64,000 nt of DNA, from the NCBI GenBank assembly GCA_041688015.1, contig JBDNIY010000012.1:248001-312000 (forward strand). The letters are read 5' to 3'. This document shows, piece after piece, positions 8,824 through 17,424 of this stretch (positions are counted from its first letter, which is position 1; each line of letters begins with the position of its first letter). The translations under genes were made by a program, and so were the position numbers. A model generated the notes under the pieces. The model searched no databases. It saw only the letters and a list, made by a program, of their open reading frames with translations, and was not told where the DNA came from. This DNA is from Parvibaculum sp041688015 (GTDB taxonomy: Bacteria; Pseudomonadota; Alphaproteobacteria; Parvibaculales; Parvibaculaceae).

Positions 8824-8991
8824 TTAACAGGACTCCAGCTTTTCGATCTCTTCCTTCAGCCTGAGTTTCATCTTTTTCAACTCAGCAATGTGCAGGTCGT
8901 TGCTTGCGGGACGGAGAAGTTCACCCTCAATCTTGAGTTCGAGGGCTTTGTGCCGATTATTGAGTTCGGCTATATGGGACTCCAAAGCCAT
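8824..8991 (-). CDS. DUF465 (YdcH-like) small coiled-coil protein
   Basis: A 55-residue protein read from the minus strand; start ATG at 8991, stop at 8824-8826. It is one long charged helix with the DUF465 pattern: H-I-A-E-L-N-N-R-H-K-A-L-E near the start, R-P-A-S-N-D-L-H-I-A-E-L-K-K in the middle and K-L-R-L-K-E-E-I-E-K-L at the end. The family has no firm function. A second DUF465 gene lies on the other strand at 10505. The region upstream (8992-9123) is AT-rich and probably holds promoters for this gene and ubiX. Confidence 0.85.
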   Translation of the reverse strand: MALESHIAELNNRHKALELKIEGELLRPASNDLHIAELKKMKLRLKEEIEKLESC

Positions 8992-9123
8992 AATCTACCT
9001 ACCTTTGTTTGTCGGGGTGGGCGACACATAAGCATGACCCTTTTTTGACATCCTGTCGAACCTATATCGTATAAATCGAGCATCATTCGCATAACGCAGA
9101 CATAAGAGTTAAATCTGGTTTAC

Positions 9124-9774
9124 ATGTCGGAAAACAAACGTCTCATCGTAGGAATTTCAGGGGCCTCGGGCGTCATTTATGGCGTGCATCTTTTGGAAAT
9201 TCTTAAAGCTCTAAAGATCGAAACGCATCTGGTAATTACCAAGGCAGCCGAGCTGACGCTTGGCCATGAGACGGGCCTATCGGTACGTGACATCGAAGCC
9301 CTAGCGCATACGCGCTACCAGCCGAGCGACATTGGCGGCGCGATTGCAAGCGGATCGTTCAAGACGCTCGGCATGGTGGTCGCGCCCTGCTCCATTCACT
9401 CCATGTCGGAAATAGCTACTGGCGTCACCTCAAACCTGCTGACGCGCGCCGCCGACGTGGTGCTGAAAGAACGCCGCCGTCTTGTACTTATGGTGCGCGA
9501 AACGCCGCTACACACAGGCCACCTGCGCACGATGACGCATCTGTCGGAAATCGGGGCCATCATCGCGCCGCCCATGCCTGCCTTTTATGCCGACCCCAAA
9601 TCCATCGACGATCTGGTAACGCAATCCGTAGCGCGCGTACTGGACCTATTCGATATAGAGGCAGGCAAAACAAAACGCTGGGGCGAAGACCTCAAAGGTG
9701 GCAAACGCCGCGCGGTGGCCAGCAAAACGGTAAAGCCAAAGCCGACAAAATCGGCCAAACCAACCAAGCACTAA
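9124..9774 (+). CDS. ubiX: Flavin prenyltransferase UbiX
   Basis: A 216-residue protein. Residues 1-180 match UbiX/Pad1: the nucleotide-binding start G-I-S-G-A-S-G-V-I-Y-G, A-P-C-S-I-H-S-M-S-E-I-A-T-G, R-E-T-P-L-H-T-G-H-L, and P-P-M-P-A-F-Y. UbiX attaches dimethylallyl phosphate to FMN to make prenylated FMN, the cofactor of UbiD decarboxylase in ubiquinone synthesis. The last ~35 residues are a Lys-rich tail not needed by the fold. No ubiD is in the window. The stop codon overlaps the convergent gene by 4 bases. Confidence 0.93.
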   Translation: MSENKRLIVGISGASGVIYGVHLLEILKALKIETHLVITKAAELTLGHETGLSVRDIEALAHTRYQPSDIGGAIASGSFKTLGMVVAPCSIHSMSEIATGVTSNLLTRAADVVLKERRRLVLMVRETPLHTGHLRTMTHLSEIGAIIAPPMPAFYADPKSIDDLVTQSVARVLDLFDIEAGKTKRWGEDLKGGKRRAVASKTVKPKPTKSAKPTKH

Positions 9775-10286
9775 GCAGGAAACGCTGCTGCAACAAGCAT
9801 CGCCACCGCCTCGCGCGGAGCCTCGCCGTTAATACCTTCGGCGGCAAACCATGCGGCAAAATTCGCTGCCGCAATCGCCCGCGAAGGTTCATCACATAAC
9901 GGACCATCAATCGCAATCAGCAGATCGGCCAGCGCGCCTTGCATGGCTCTTTCGGCAGCCAGTTCAATCACCTTGACCTCATCGCGCAAGCGGGCGGCAT
10001 CCTTGTCTTCAATGGCGCGCGGTTTCATCAGCCGCCGCGCGGTGCGTAGATGCCCGACGACTTCATGGCCCCAAGCCAATCCGACCGCGCGCATGGCTTC
10101 AATCGCTGGCGCATCAAGGTGGATGCGCCGCTGGGCGGCAAACAAACAGAAAAGCGCCAGATTAACTTCGAACCCGTCGCGGTCCTGAAGCGCCAAGAGC
10201 GCAGGCTCGATACCGCGCGCGGCATAAAGCGTGGTGGAGAACTGCCAGAAAGCGGCCCCCATCTCAGCACGCATCTCATCGCTCAT
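9771..10286 (-). CDS. TIGR02444 (DUF2390) family protein
   Basis: A 171-residue, mainly helical, alanine-rich protein. The N-terminus (F-W-Q-F-S-T-T-L-Y-A-A-R-G-I-E-P-A-L-L-A-L-Q-D-R-D-G) and N-L-A-L-F-C-L-F-A-A-Q-R match the TIGR02444/DUF2390 family, which has no known activity. It converges on ubiX with a 4-base overlap. No signal peptide or membrane segment is seen, so it should be cytosolic. Confidence 0.8.
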   Translation of the reverse strand: MSDEMRAEMGAAFWQFSTTLYAARGIEPALLALQDRDGFEVNLALFCLFAAQRRIHLDAPAIEAMRAVGLAWGHEVVGHLRTARRLMKPRAIEDKDAARLRDEVKVIELAAERAMQGALADLLIAIDGPLCDEPSRAIAAANFAAWFAAEGINGEAPREAVAMLVAAAFPA

Positions 10287-10504
10287 AGGGTAATCCTTGA
10301 ACTCTCAAATGGGTCCCCAGACAAAAGGGCTCACCGCAATGCCGTCGCCAGACTGACGACAAACGCGCCAAGAGGCAAATATATCGCGGGCAAAACAGCG
10401 CGCCGGGGCTTGCCCTCAAGGCTCAGCTTCGCCACCATGTCGCCCAAGGCGCAAGACGTCCCTTTACATCAAACGGACAAGCGCTTTCTCAAAATTGGGC
10501 GAAG

Positions 10505-10711
10505 ATGACCGAACAGGAAGAGCAAGAGCTGCAGCAGGCTTTGGCCCAGCTCAAAGAAGAGCACCGCGACCTTGATGCAGCCATTTCTGCACTTGAAGGC
10601 GTGCTTCGTCCTGACTCTTTGCAGATCAAACGCCTGAAAAAACGCAAACTCTACCTGCGCGACCGCATCCGCGAGATTGACGATCAGATATTACCCGACA
10701 TCATTGCCTGA
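10505..10711 (+). CDS. DUF465 (YdcH-like) small coiled-coil protein
   Basis: A 68-residue charged helical protein. Residues 15-65 carry the DUF465 pattern (L-K-E-E-H-R-D-L-D-A-A-I-S-A-L, then L-Q-I-K-R-L-K-K-R-K-L-Y-L-R-D-R-I). Function unknown; likely cytosolic. It is the second DUF465 gene within 2 kb. Its stop is 36 bases from the convergent GGDEF gene's stop. Confidence 0.87.
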   Translation: MTEQEEQELQQALAQLKEEHRDLDAAISALEGVLRPDSLQIKRLKKRKLYLRDRIREIDDQILPDIIA

Positions 10712-10746
10712 GTTAAAAAACCGGGCTTGAATTTAAAGAGTGAGGA

Positions 10747-11517
10747 TTATTGCGGCTGCCGCTTGGCTTGATACATCGCCCGGTCAGCTTCGTCCAAGGC
10801 CTGCTTTGGCTCCTGCGTGCCATCCAGTGCAATCGCCCCAACCGAAATCGACATTGGCACTTCAATACCATCCATCATCAGCGGATGCAGCGTCACCAGC
10901 AGACGCAACGCTTCGGCCTTGGCTTGTGAACTCGCCAGATCGCTGCGCACCAGAATGACGGCGAACTCGTCGCCACCAAGCCGTCCCATGACATCGGTTT
11001 CGCGCACATTGGCGCTGACAATATCGACCAAATGGCGCAAGGCTGCATCGCCCGCTGCATGGCCAAACGTGTCATTAATCTGCTTAAAATTATCGATGTC
11101 GAGATAAGCAAGGCCGGCCGGCTCTTTATAGCGCCGTCCAAATGCGATGACGCGCGTCAGCTCTGTCATAAAGCCGCGCCGATTGAGAATGGGCAGCATC
11201 ACATCATGGTCGGCAAGTTTCTCAGCTTCACGGATACGCTGGTGCATTTTTTTGGCATCGCGGCGCAACTGCTCGACCTCGGCCATCAGGGCCATCAAGG
11301 CGTCGCGCACAGACGGCGTGATTTCGGTTTCGGGAATACCCATGAAGCTGACGGCATCTGAAATGACCCGCCCGGCCCCTGCCGCGGGCACGCCGGGGCT
11401 AGAAAATGACGACGGCTGCACAGAGCCCAATCCACTGGCCGCGCGCTCGGCTGCCGGTGCGGTTTTTGCTCCCATTGGACTGGTATCGCCTATTTTCATG
11501 GTCTGTCTGCCCGACAA
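10747..11517 (-). CDS. GGDEF diguanylate cyclase
   Basis: A 256-residue protein. Residues 1-65 are a low-complexity Ala/Ser/Pro linker, 70-105 a predicted coiled coil, and 106-255 a GGDEF domain. The active site G-G-D-E-F is at 181-185, and an inhibitory RxxD site (R-E-T-D, 172-175) lies exactly five residues before it. It should condense two GTP to cyclic-di-GMP with product inhibition. No membrane or sensor domain is visible, so the input probably comes through the N-terminal region or a partner. Start may be the second Met (11499). Confidence 0.9.
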   Translation of the reverse strand: MSGRQTMKIGDTSPMGAKTAPAAERAASGLGSVQPSSFSSPGVPAAGAGRVISDAVSFMGIPETEITPSVRDALMALMAEVEQLRRDAKKMHQRIREAEKLADHDVMLPILNRRGFMTELTRVIAFGRRYKEPAGLAYLDIDNFKQINDTFGHAAGDAALRHLVDIVSANVRETDVMGRLGGDEFAVILVRSDLASSQAKAEALRLLVTLHPLMMDGIEVPMSISVGAIALDGTQEPKQALDEADRAMYQAKRQPQ

Positions 11518-11782
11518 CGCATGCCAATTCGATCACGAACGGGAGGGCTAATGTCCCAAAAAACCATCCCCCGAAAACGAATCAAAGATGCCATTATTTG
11601 GAGAAAAACGCCAGAAGCTGCGGGTTTGGGACCAGATACGACATTGTGCGATAGATCAGGCACAGTCTTCCAAGCGAAATTTCTGTCGTTTTCGCCCGTT
11701 TCAGGATAGAAATATCTTAATAACAGACAAATTGTCAGTTTTGAATGGCTGATTTCGCCGTTTCGGGAAGGTGATGAAGAGC

Positions 11783-13261
11783 ATGGCACTGGAACATTTC
11801 GACGTTCTGATCGTAGGCGCTGGCATATCGGGCATAGGCGCGGCCTATCATCTGGGCGCCAATTGCCCCCGCAAGACCTATGCGATCCTCGAAGGCCGCG
11901 AAAACATAGGCGGCACATGGGACCTGTTCCGCTATCCCGGCATTCGCTCTGACAGCGACATGTACACGCTGGGCTATTCCTTTAAGCCCTGGACGCAAGC
12001 CAAGGCCATCGCCGATGGTTCCGCCATTCTCGACTATCTCCATGAGACAGCCAAAGAAAACGACATCGAGCGCTACATCCGCTTCCGCCATCAAGTTAAG
12101 CGCGCGGCATGGTCCACGGAAAATGCCGCATGGACGGTCGATGTTGAAGTCGGCGAAGACAAACAGGTCATGCAGTATTCCTGCAACTTCCTTTTCATGT
12201 GCTCGGGCTACTACAGCTACAAGGGCGGTTATACGCCTGATTTTCCGGGTGCGGATAAGTTTAAGGGGCGCATCGTCCATCCGCAAAAATGGACCGATGA
12301 TGTCGATTATAAAGACAAGCGCGTCATCGTGATCGGCTCGGGGGCCACCGCCGTGACGCTAGTACCGGCATTGGCGAAAACCGCCACTCACGTCACTATG
12401 TTGCAGCGCTCACCCACCTATGTCGTCTCTCGGCCTGCCGAAGATGAACTCGCCAACAAGCTACGCAGATACCTGCCCGCCAAGCTCGCCTATGGCCTGA
12501 CCCGCTGGAAAAACGTGTTGTTTGGCATGTATTTCTTCCGTCTAGCCCGCAAGAAACCGCAGCAGGTCAAACAATACATCCTGAAAATGGTCAGCGACGA
12601 ACTGGGCGAAGATGTCGTCGCCGAGCATTTTACACCGCGCTATAACCCCTGGGATCAGCGGCTTTGCCTGGTGCCCGACGGCGATCTGTTCGAGGCCATC
12701 AAATCGGACCGTGCCGATGTTGTGACCGACCAGATCGAAACCTTCACCGAAACAGGCATCAAGCTGGCATCGGGCAAGGAACTGGAAGCCGACCTCATTG
12801 TGACGGCAACCGGCTTGAACCTTGAAGTGCTGAGCGGGCTTGAGATCACGGTGGACGGCACGTCCGTCGATCTGAGCAAGACCTTCAACTACAAAGGCAT
12901 GATGTATAGCGACGTGCCAAACCTCGCCTCGGCATTTGGCTATACCAACGCGTCGTGGACGCTGAAATGCGACCTGACCTGTGAATATGTTTGCCGCCTC
13001 CTCAACCACATGGACAAGACCGGCAACCGACAGGCAACGCCGCGCAACACCGACCCGACCCTTGGAGCCGAGCCCGCGCTCGACTTCACGTCGGGCTATG
13101 TGCAGCGCTCCATCGACAAGTTTCCCAAGCAAGGCACGCGCGCGCCTTGGAAGCTCTATCAGAACTACGCGCTCGACATCGTCAGCCTGAAATTCGGCAA
13201 GATCGAAGACGGCACGATGGAATTTAGCAACAAGGCGGTACAGGCCAAAGCGGCGGCTTGA
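11783..13261 (+). CDS. EthA-like Baeyer-Villiger flavin monooxygenase
   Basis: A 492-residue FAD/NADPH monooxygenase. ATG 11783 was chosen because the FAD-binding strand (F-D-V-L-I-V-G-A-G-I-S-G) then starts at the family's usual position; GTG 11771 and ATG 11774 are alternatives. The Baeyer-Villiger fingerprint F-K-G-R-I-V-H-P-Q-K-W is near residue 160 and the NADPH site G-S-G-A-T-A near 187. N-P-W-D-Q-R-L-C-L-V-P and Y-K-G-M-M match mycobacterial EthA, which inserts oxygen next to ketones and activates ethionamide. It stands alone upstream of purE. Specific substrate is unknown. Confidence 0.87.
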   Translation: MALEHFDVLIVGAGISGIGAAYHLGANCPRKTYAILEGRENIGGTWDLFRYPGIRSDSDMYTLGYSFKPWTQAKAIADGSAILDYLHETAKENDIERYIRFRHQVKRAAWSTENAAWTVDVEVGEDKQVMQYSCNFLFMCSGYYSYKGGYTPDFPGADKFKGRIVHPQKWTDDVDYKDKRVIVIGSGATAVTLVPALAKTATHVTMLQRSPTYVVSRPAEDELANKLRRYLPAKLAYGLTRWKNVLFGMYFFRLARKKPQQVKQYILKMVSDELGEDVVAEHFTPRYNPWDQRLCLVPDGDLFEAIKSDRADVVTDQIETFTETGIKLASGKELEADLIVTATGLNLEVLSGLEITVDGTSVDLSKTFNYKGMMYSDVPNLASAFGYTNASWTLKCDLTCEYVCRLLNHMDKTGNRQATPRNTDPTLGAEPALDFTSGYVQRSIDKFPKQGTRAPWKLYQNYALDIVSLKFGKIEDGTMEFSNKAVQAKAAA

Positions 13262-13354
13262 GAACAGCCTCCGCCTTGCCAATCGGGCCTCTATGCCTAT
13301 ACTGCGCCGCTTTCCGCGCCTTTACAGGCGCCAAGCGATAATTCGGAAAGCCAC

Positions 13355-13846
13355 ATGGCAGAGCAAGCATTGGTCGGCATCATCATGGGCAGCCAGTCTG
13401 ACTGGCAAACCATGAAACTTGCCTCCGACGTCCTGAACGAACTGGGCGTCGTCCATGAAACACGCATCGTCTCGGCCCATCGCACGCCTGACCGGCTCGT
13501 CGAATACGCCAAGTCAGCGCGCCAGCGCGGCCTCAAAGTCATTATTGCAGGCGCGGGTGGTGCAGCCCATCTGCCGGGCATGTGCGCGGCCATGACGCCG
13601 CTGCCTGTGTTTGGCGTGCCGATCCAATCCAAGGCGCTGAGCGGACAGGACAGCCTGCTCTCCATCGTCCAGATGCCCGGTGGTATTCCCGTTGGCACCT
13701 TGGCGATCGGCAAGGCCGGGGCGAAGAACGCAGGCTTACTGGCGGCCGCCGTGCTCGCCCTTAATGACACCACCCTCGCTGACAGGCTCGATGCCTATAG
13801 AGCCGCACAGACGGACGCCGTCGGTGACACACCCATCGATGAGTAA
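13355..13846 (+). CDS. purE: 5-(carboxyamino)imidazole ribonucleotide mutase PurE
   Basis: A 163-residue class I PurE. It carries the usual blocks I-I-M-G-S-Q-S-D-W, V-S-A-H-R-T-P-D-R-L and G-A-G-G-A-A-H-L-P-G-M. It moves the carboxylate of N5-CAIR to give CAIR in purine synthesis. Its stop codon overlaps the purK start by 8 bases, so the two are translationally coupled and form one operon. Confidence 0.96.
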   Translation: MAEQALVGIIMGSQSDWQTMKLASDVLNELGVVHETRIVSAHRTPDRLVEYAKSARQRGLKVIIAGAGGAAHLPGMCAAMTPLPVFGVPIQSKALSGQDSLLSIVQMPGGIPVGTLAIGKAGAKNAGLLAAAVLALNDTTLADRLDAYRAAQTDAVGDTPIDE

Positions 13847-14966
13847 GCCTCGACCCTCTCAAAGCATTGTGCCGCCCGGTGGCCGCATTGGCATTTTGGG
13901 CGGAGGTCAGCTTGGCCGGATGCTGGCGCTTGCCGCCGCTGAACTGGGCCTGACCAGCCACATTTATTGCCCCGAAGGCAGCGCGCCCGCCATTGATGTC
14001 GCCGCAGCGGCCACGCAAGCCAGCTATGACGACGCCGAAGCGCTAGAGCGTTTTGCCCGCAACGTCGATGTCGTCACTTACGAATTTGAAAACGTGCCTG
14101 CCGAGACCGCGCGCATTCTGGCCACCCATGCGCCGGTGCGCCCTGGCGTTGTGGCCCTGGCGACCGCGCAGGATCGCATCGTCGAAAAGGCATTCATTGC
14201 CGCCCGGCCTATCGCCACCGCGCCCTTTGCCGACATTCCAGACGAAGCGGCCCTGATAGCAGCAATCAAAACCATCGGCACGCCAGCGATCCTGAAGACG
14301 CGCCGCTTTGGCTATGATGGCAAGGGTCAGGCAAATATCGGCACGCCCGCCGACGCGCTTGCTGCCTATGACGCCATCGGCCGCGCGCCTGCGATCCTTG
14401 AAGGCTTCGTGCCATTTGAGCGCGAAATTTCGGTCATCGTTGCCCGCGCGCTGGACGGCACCATCGCCACCTATGATCCTGTTGAAAACCAACACAAACA
14501 CCATATCCTCGACCGCAGCCTTGTCCCCGCGCGCATTGACACCGCACTAGCCGACGAAGCCCGCGCCATTGCCGCACATATTGTGGCCGATCTCGACTAT
14601 GTGGGGGTAATGGGCGTTGAAATGTTTGTGCTGCCCGCGAGCGCCAGCGGGCCACGCCTGCTGGTCAATGAAATCGCGCCTCGCGTTCATAATTCAGGCC
14701 ACTGGACGCAAGACGCTTGCGCCATCAGCCAGTTCGCGCAGCACATCCGCGCCATTTGCGGCTGGCCCTTGGGACCGACAACGCGCCACAGCGACGTCGT
14801 GATGACCAACCTGATCGGCAACGACGTGGAGGCTTGGCAAGCCTTGGCCGCAGAGCCCAACACAGTGCTCCATCTCTATGGCAAAGCCGAAGCACGTACA
14901 GGCCGCAAGATGGGGCATGTCAATCGGCTCTATCGACTGGGACAGGCCCCGCAAACACTCCGTTAA
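13839..14966 (+). CDS. purK: 5-(carboxyamino)imidazole ribonucleotide synthase PurK
   Basis: A 375-residue ATP-grasp enzyme that carboxylates AIR with bicarbonate and ATP, handing N5-CAIR to PurE. ATG 13839 overlaps the end of purE (ATGAGTAA) and places the glycine-rich start I-G-I-L-G-G-G-Q-L-G-R-M at the expected site. Further blocks are K-T-R-R-F-G-Y-D-G-K-G-Q, E-G-F-V-P-F-E-R-E-I-S-V and N-E-I-A-P-R-V-H-N-S-G-H-W-T. Earlier in-frame codons inside purE are not needed. Confidence 0.95.
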   Translation: MSKPRPSQSIVPPGGRIGILGGGQLGRMLALAAAELGLTSHIYCPEGSAPAIDVAAAATQASYDDAEALERFARNVDVVTYEFENVPAETARILATHAPVRPGVVALATAQDRIVEKAFIAARPIATAPFADIPDEAALIAAIKTIGTPAILKTRRFGYDGKGQANIGTPADALAAYDAIGRAPAILEGFVPFEREISVIVARALDGTIATYDPVENQHKHHILDRSLVPARIDTALADEARAIAAHIVADLDYVGVMGVEMFVLPASASGPRLLVNEIAPRVHNSGHWTQDACAISQFAQHIRAICGWPLGPTTRHSDVVMTNLIGNDVEAWQALAAEPNTVLHLYGKAEARTGRKMGHVNRLYRLGQAPQTLR

Positions 14967-15011
14967 GCATCATCAGTGCAAACTGGCCTGATCATCGGAT
15001 GTGAGACGGGC

Positions 15012-15593
15012 ATGCAAAACTCATCAATAAAAATGGAAGCAGAAATCGATAGCGTGACCGACTGGCGCACGCTGGCGGGCTTCTCTGAGTTTTTCAATTA
15101 TTGGCAATCTTTGCGCCACGGCGGCGGCCTGCCACATGCTGAAGACTTCGATCTACTCGCCTTGACGCCATGGTTAGCCGAAGTGACTCTGTATGACATT
15201 AAGGGTCCGGAAGATATTGTCTGCCGTTTCGTCGGCACGGCCATTGTGGAGCGCATGGGACGTGACCTCAGCCAACAGAACACGCTGCCCCAACATGCTG
15301 ACAACACGCGCGACCGCGTCCTCAAAACCTATCTGGCAATTACCAACCTGCCTTGCGGCACCGTCGCACGTTTTTCAAACCACTATAGCTCCGGCCAATC
15401 AGGCGTCATTCGCTCACTATATTTGCCATTGACGGTCAGTGCGACGGGTGCGAACTCACGCATGGTCTGCATATCTTCGCGCGAAGACCGGCGGACCTAT
15501 GCCGCACCGATTGAACAAACGATCAGCGCCACCGACATTACTTCACTTGAATGGATCGATCTCGGTTTCGGCATTCCCGGCGACGATATTTAA
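15012..15593 (+). CDS. PAS_5 domain protein
   Basis: A 193-residue protein matching the PAS_5 family (PF07310) common in alphaproteobacteria. Signature parts are L-P-H-A-E-D-F-D-L-L-A-L-T-P-W-L near residue 40 and F-V-G-T-A-I-V-E-R-M-G-R-D-L near 75. ATG 15012 is preferred over GTG 14976, with GAGACGGG just upstream. No output domain is fused, so it is probably a stand-alone sensor or adaptor; ligand and partner are unknown. It starts 46 bases after purK on the same strand and ends 4 bases from the convergent COQ9 gene. Confidence 0.75.
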   Translation: MQNSSIKMEAEIDSVTDWRTLAGFSEFFNYWQSLRHGGGLPHAEDFDLLALTPWLAEVTLYDIKGPEDIVCRFVGTAIVERMGRDLSQQNTLPQHADNTRDRVLKTYLAITNLPCGTVARFSNHYSSGQSGVIRSLYLPLTVSATGANSRMVCISSREDRRTYAAPIEQTISATDITSLEWIDLGFGIPGDDI

Positions 15594-15597
15594 GCGC

Positions 15598-16287
15598 TCA
15601 AGAGCGCCGGTAGCGCAAGCGCCCCAGCAGAGCAATCGGATCGGGCAAATATGCGCCGAGCTTCTGCACGCTGGCTTTGGCTTTTTCGATTTTCATCACA
15701 TCGGCAATGCGGCGATCCAGAAACGCCCATGTGTCGGCATAGTTTTCGCTCTCATCGCCAAACCATGTGATCGTCACTGCGGAATAGACGCCCGCTAGAA
15801 TGGCGCGCTTGGTATAGAAATTAAAATCGGTGGAGGTGTCGCCCACCGCCCGCCAAATTGCATCCACCGTGCGATAGAGCGCGTGCGGTCCTGTGGCCCC
15901 TGACAGCGGCAAAGCCAGCAACGTCACAGCGCGCCGCACCGCTTCGCGATCCTTGCCATCGACCTCAATGCGGGTACGCACGCCAAGCGTGATGCGCTCG
16001 CGGATTTTCAACGCCCCAAGATCGCGCGCCGCCAGCGCCTCTTCCATACGCCGGTCACCATCGGCCAAAAAGCAATCCACAAGGTCTGTGACGCCACCGG
16101 GAAAGGCGAGCCGCATTTCGCCGTGACTGACGCTTGCGCTATCGGCGGCCTCACGCATGACTTTGGTTGTCCACCCATCAAAGGCGGCATTGGGCAACGC
16201 CGCCTTCAGAATCGCCGCGCGCGCCTTGACGATATGATCATCGCTGCGGGGCTTGCTCGAACCGGGTTTGGCTTTTGTTTCAGGCAT
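15598..16287 (-). CDS. COQ9 family ubiquinone biosynthesis accessory protein
   Basis: A 229-residue protein with the TetR-like fold of COQ9. Identifying features are the N-terminal helix-turn-helix-like part (A-R-A-A-I-L-K-A-A-L-P, W-T-T-K-V-M-R-E-A-A) and the C-terminal lipid-binding part (F-Y-T-K-R-A-I-L-A-G-V-Y-S-A-V-T-I-T-W, E-N-Y-A-D-T-W-A-F-L-D-R-R-I). COQ9 binds isoprenoid lipids and presents ubiquinone intermediates to the hydroxylase COQ7. The start overlaps the end of def by 8 bases, indicating one transcript. Confidence 0.9.
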   Translation of the reverse strand: MPETKAKPGSSKPRSDDHIVKARAAILKAALPNAAFDGWTTKVMREAADSASVSHGEMRLAFPGGVTDLVDCFLADGDRRMEEALAARDLGALKIRERITLGVRTRIEVDGKDREAVRRAVTLLALPLSGATGPHALYRTVDAIWRAVGDTSTDFNFYTKRAILAGVYSAVTITWFGDESENYADTWAFLDRRIADVMKIEKAKASVQKLGAYLPDPIALLGRLRYRRS

Positions 16288-16858
16288 CGGCTGCTTCCTC
16301 TTCTGCGTCGGCTTCCGCCTCGATCCGGTGGCGCACTTCGCTTTCGAAAATCAACTCACCCAGATCCGTCATGCGCTGGGGATAGAGCACACCGTCCAGA
16401 TGATCGCACTCATGCTGCACAACACGGGCATGGAAGCCCTTAGCGCGGCGCTCAATCGCTTCACCGTCAAGCCCGACGCCACGATAGATGATCTCGGTAT
16501 AGCGCGGCACAAGGCCCCTGAGGCCCGGTACAGAGAGGCAACCCTCCCAGCCGTCTTCCATCTCAGGCGTCAAAAATTCAATTTCAGGATTGATGAGGAC
16601 GGTAAGCGCCGCCATGTGGTCAAAGCTCTCCTCCTCGTCGATGCCCTCTGGCGCACGCTCAGGCGGTGCCTGAAAGACCACCACACGCAAAGGCACATGC
16701 ACCTGAGGAGCAGCAAGCCCTGCCCCATCGGCGTCGATCATGGTCTCGACCATATCGGCGACAAGGGCGTAGATTTCGGGCGCTGTCGGGTCCGCGACGG
16801 ATTGAGCAACCTCGGCGAGAACGGGATGCCCCATGCGGGCTATTTTGCGTATGGCCAT
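16280..16858 (-). CDS. def: Peptide deformylase
   Basis: A 192-residue metalloenzyme that removes the formyl group from nascent proteins. The three motifs are present: G-A-G-L-A-A-P-Q (45-52), E-G-C-L-S (105-109) with the metal Cys, and H-E-C-D-H (149-153) with two metal His and the catalytic Glu. Residues 64-80 hold an acidic insertion (P-P-E-R-A-P-E-G-I-D-E-E-E). First gene of the def-COQ9 pair; fmt is not beside it. The bases upstream (16859-17078) hold promoters for this gene and rpsU. Confidence 0.95.
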   Translation of the reverse strand: MAIRKIARMGHPVLAEVAQSVADPTAPEIYALVADMVETMIDADGAGLAAPQVHVPLRVVVFQAPPERAPEGIDEEESFDHMAALTVLINPEIEFLTPEMEDGWEGCLSVPGLRGLVPRYTEIIYRGVGLDGEAIERRAKGFHARVVQHECDHLDGVLYPQRMTDLGELIFESEVRHRIEAEADAEEEAADA

Positions 16859-17078
16859 AGGCAGAATATGGCGGTGAGCGGACCAAACGGCAACTGGTGA
16901 GAGGTCCTGAAATCGCCTTCCGCGACAAAGAAGTCACCTTTTCCAGCGTTTCTAGAGGGTCCAACGGTGGACAAGAGCCGATTCCTTTGCTAGAAAACGG
17001 CTCTCACGCATTGGGGTTCGCCCCTCTTGCGGCTAACATATTGATCCCGATAGGGAAATCCCAGACAGGATTTGGCTC

Positions 17079-17309
17079 GTGCAGGTACTCGTTCGCGATA
17101 ATAACGTTGATCAGGCCATGAAGGCCCTGAAGAAGAAGCTTCAGCGCGAAGGCGTGTTCCGTGAAATGAAGCTCCGGAACTTCTATGAGAAGCCTTCCGA
17201 GAAGCGCGCCCGTGAAAAGGCCGAAGCCATCCGTCGTGCCCGCAAGCTCGCCCGCAAGCGTCTGCAGCGCGAAAGTGGCATCGTGGCAAAGCCCCGCACG
17301 CAGTCGTAA
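17079..17309 (+). CDS. rpsU: 30S ribosomal protein S21
   Basis: A 76-residue basic protein matching S21: M-Q-V-L-V-R-D-N-N-V-D-Q-A at the start, K-K-L-Q-R-E-G-V-F-R-E-M-K next, and an Arg/Lys-rich C-terminus. Translation starts at GTG 17079; no in-frame ATG fits the conserved N-terminus. S21 sits near the anti-Shine-Dalgarno end of 16S rRNA. A strong terminator follows 22 bases after the stop. Confidence 0.95.
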   Translation: MQVLVRDNNVDQAMKALKKKLQREGVFREMKLRNFYEKPSEKRAREKAEAIRRARKLARKRLQRESGIVAKPRTQS

Positions 17310-17331
17310 TCTTCTCAGCTTCGGCTAAACG

Positions 17332-17363
17332 AAAAACGCCCCCGATTTTCGGGGGCGTTTTTG
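17332..17363 (+). terminator. Rho-independent terminator of rpsU (bidirectional shape)
   Basis: A perfect inverted repeat AAAACGCCCCCGA/TCGGGGGCGTTTT around a short T-rich loop, ending in a T run. The A run on the left makes it usable from the opposite strand too. Confidence 0.92.
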
Positions 17364-17424
17364 TTTGTGCAGCCTCAGCCTGACAAACACCACAAACTCC
17401 GCGCAAGCCTAGCTGCCGGAGGAA

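Noticed and set aside
11521..11709. Short plus-strand open frame before the EthA-like gene
   Set aside because: Codon pattern is unlike neighbours and no family is seen; treated as intergenic, antisense to the GGDEF promoter.
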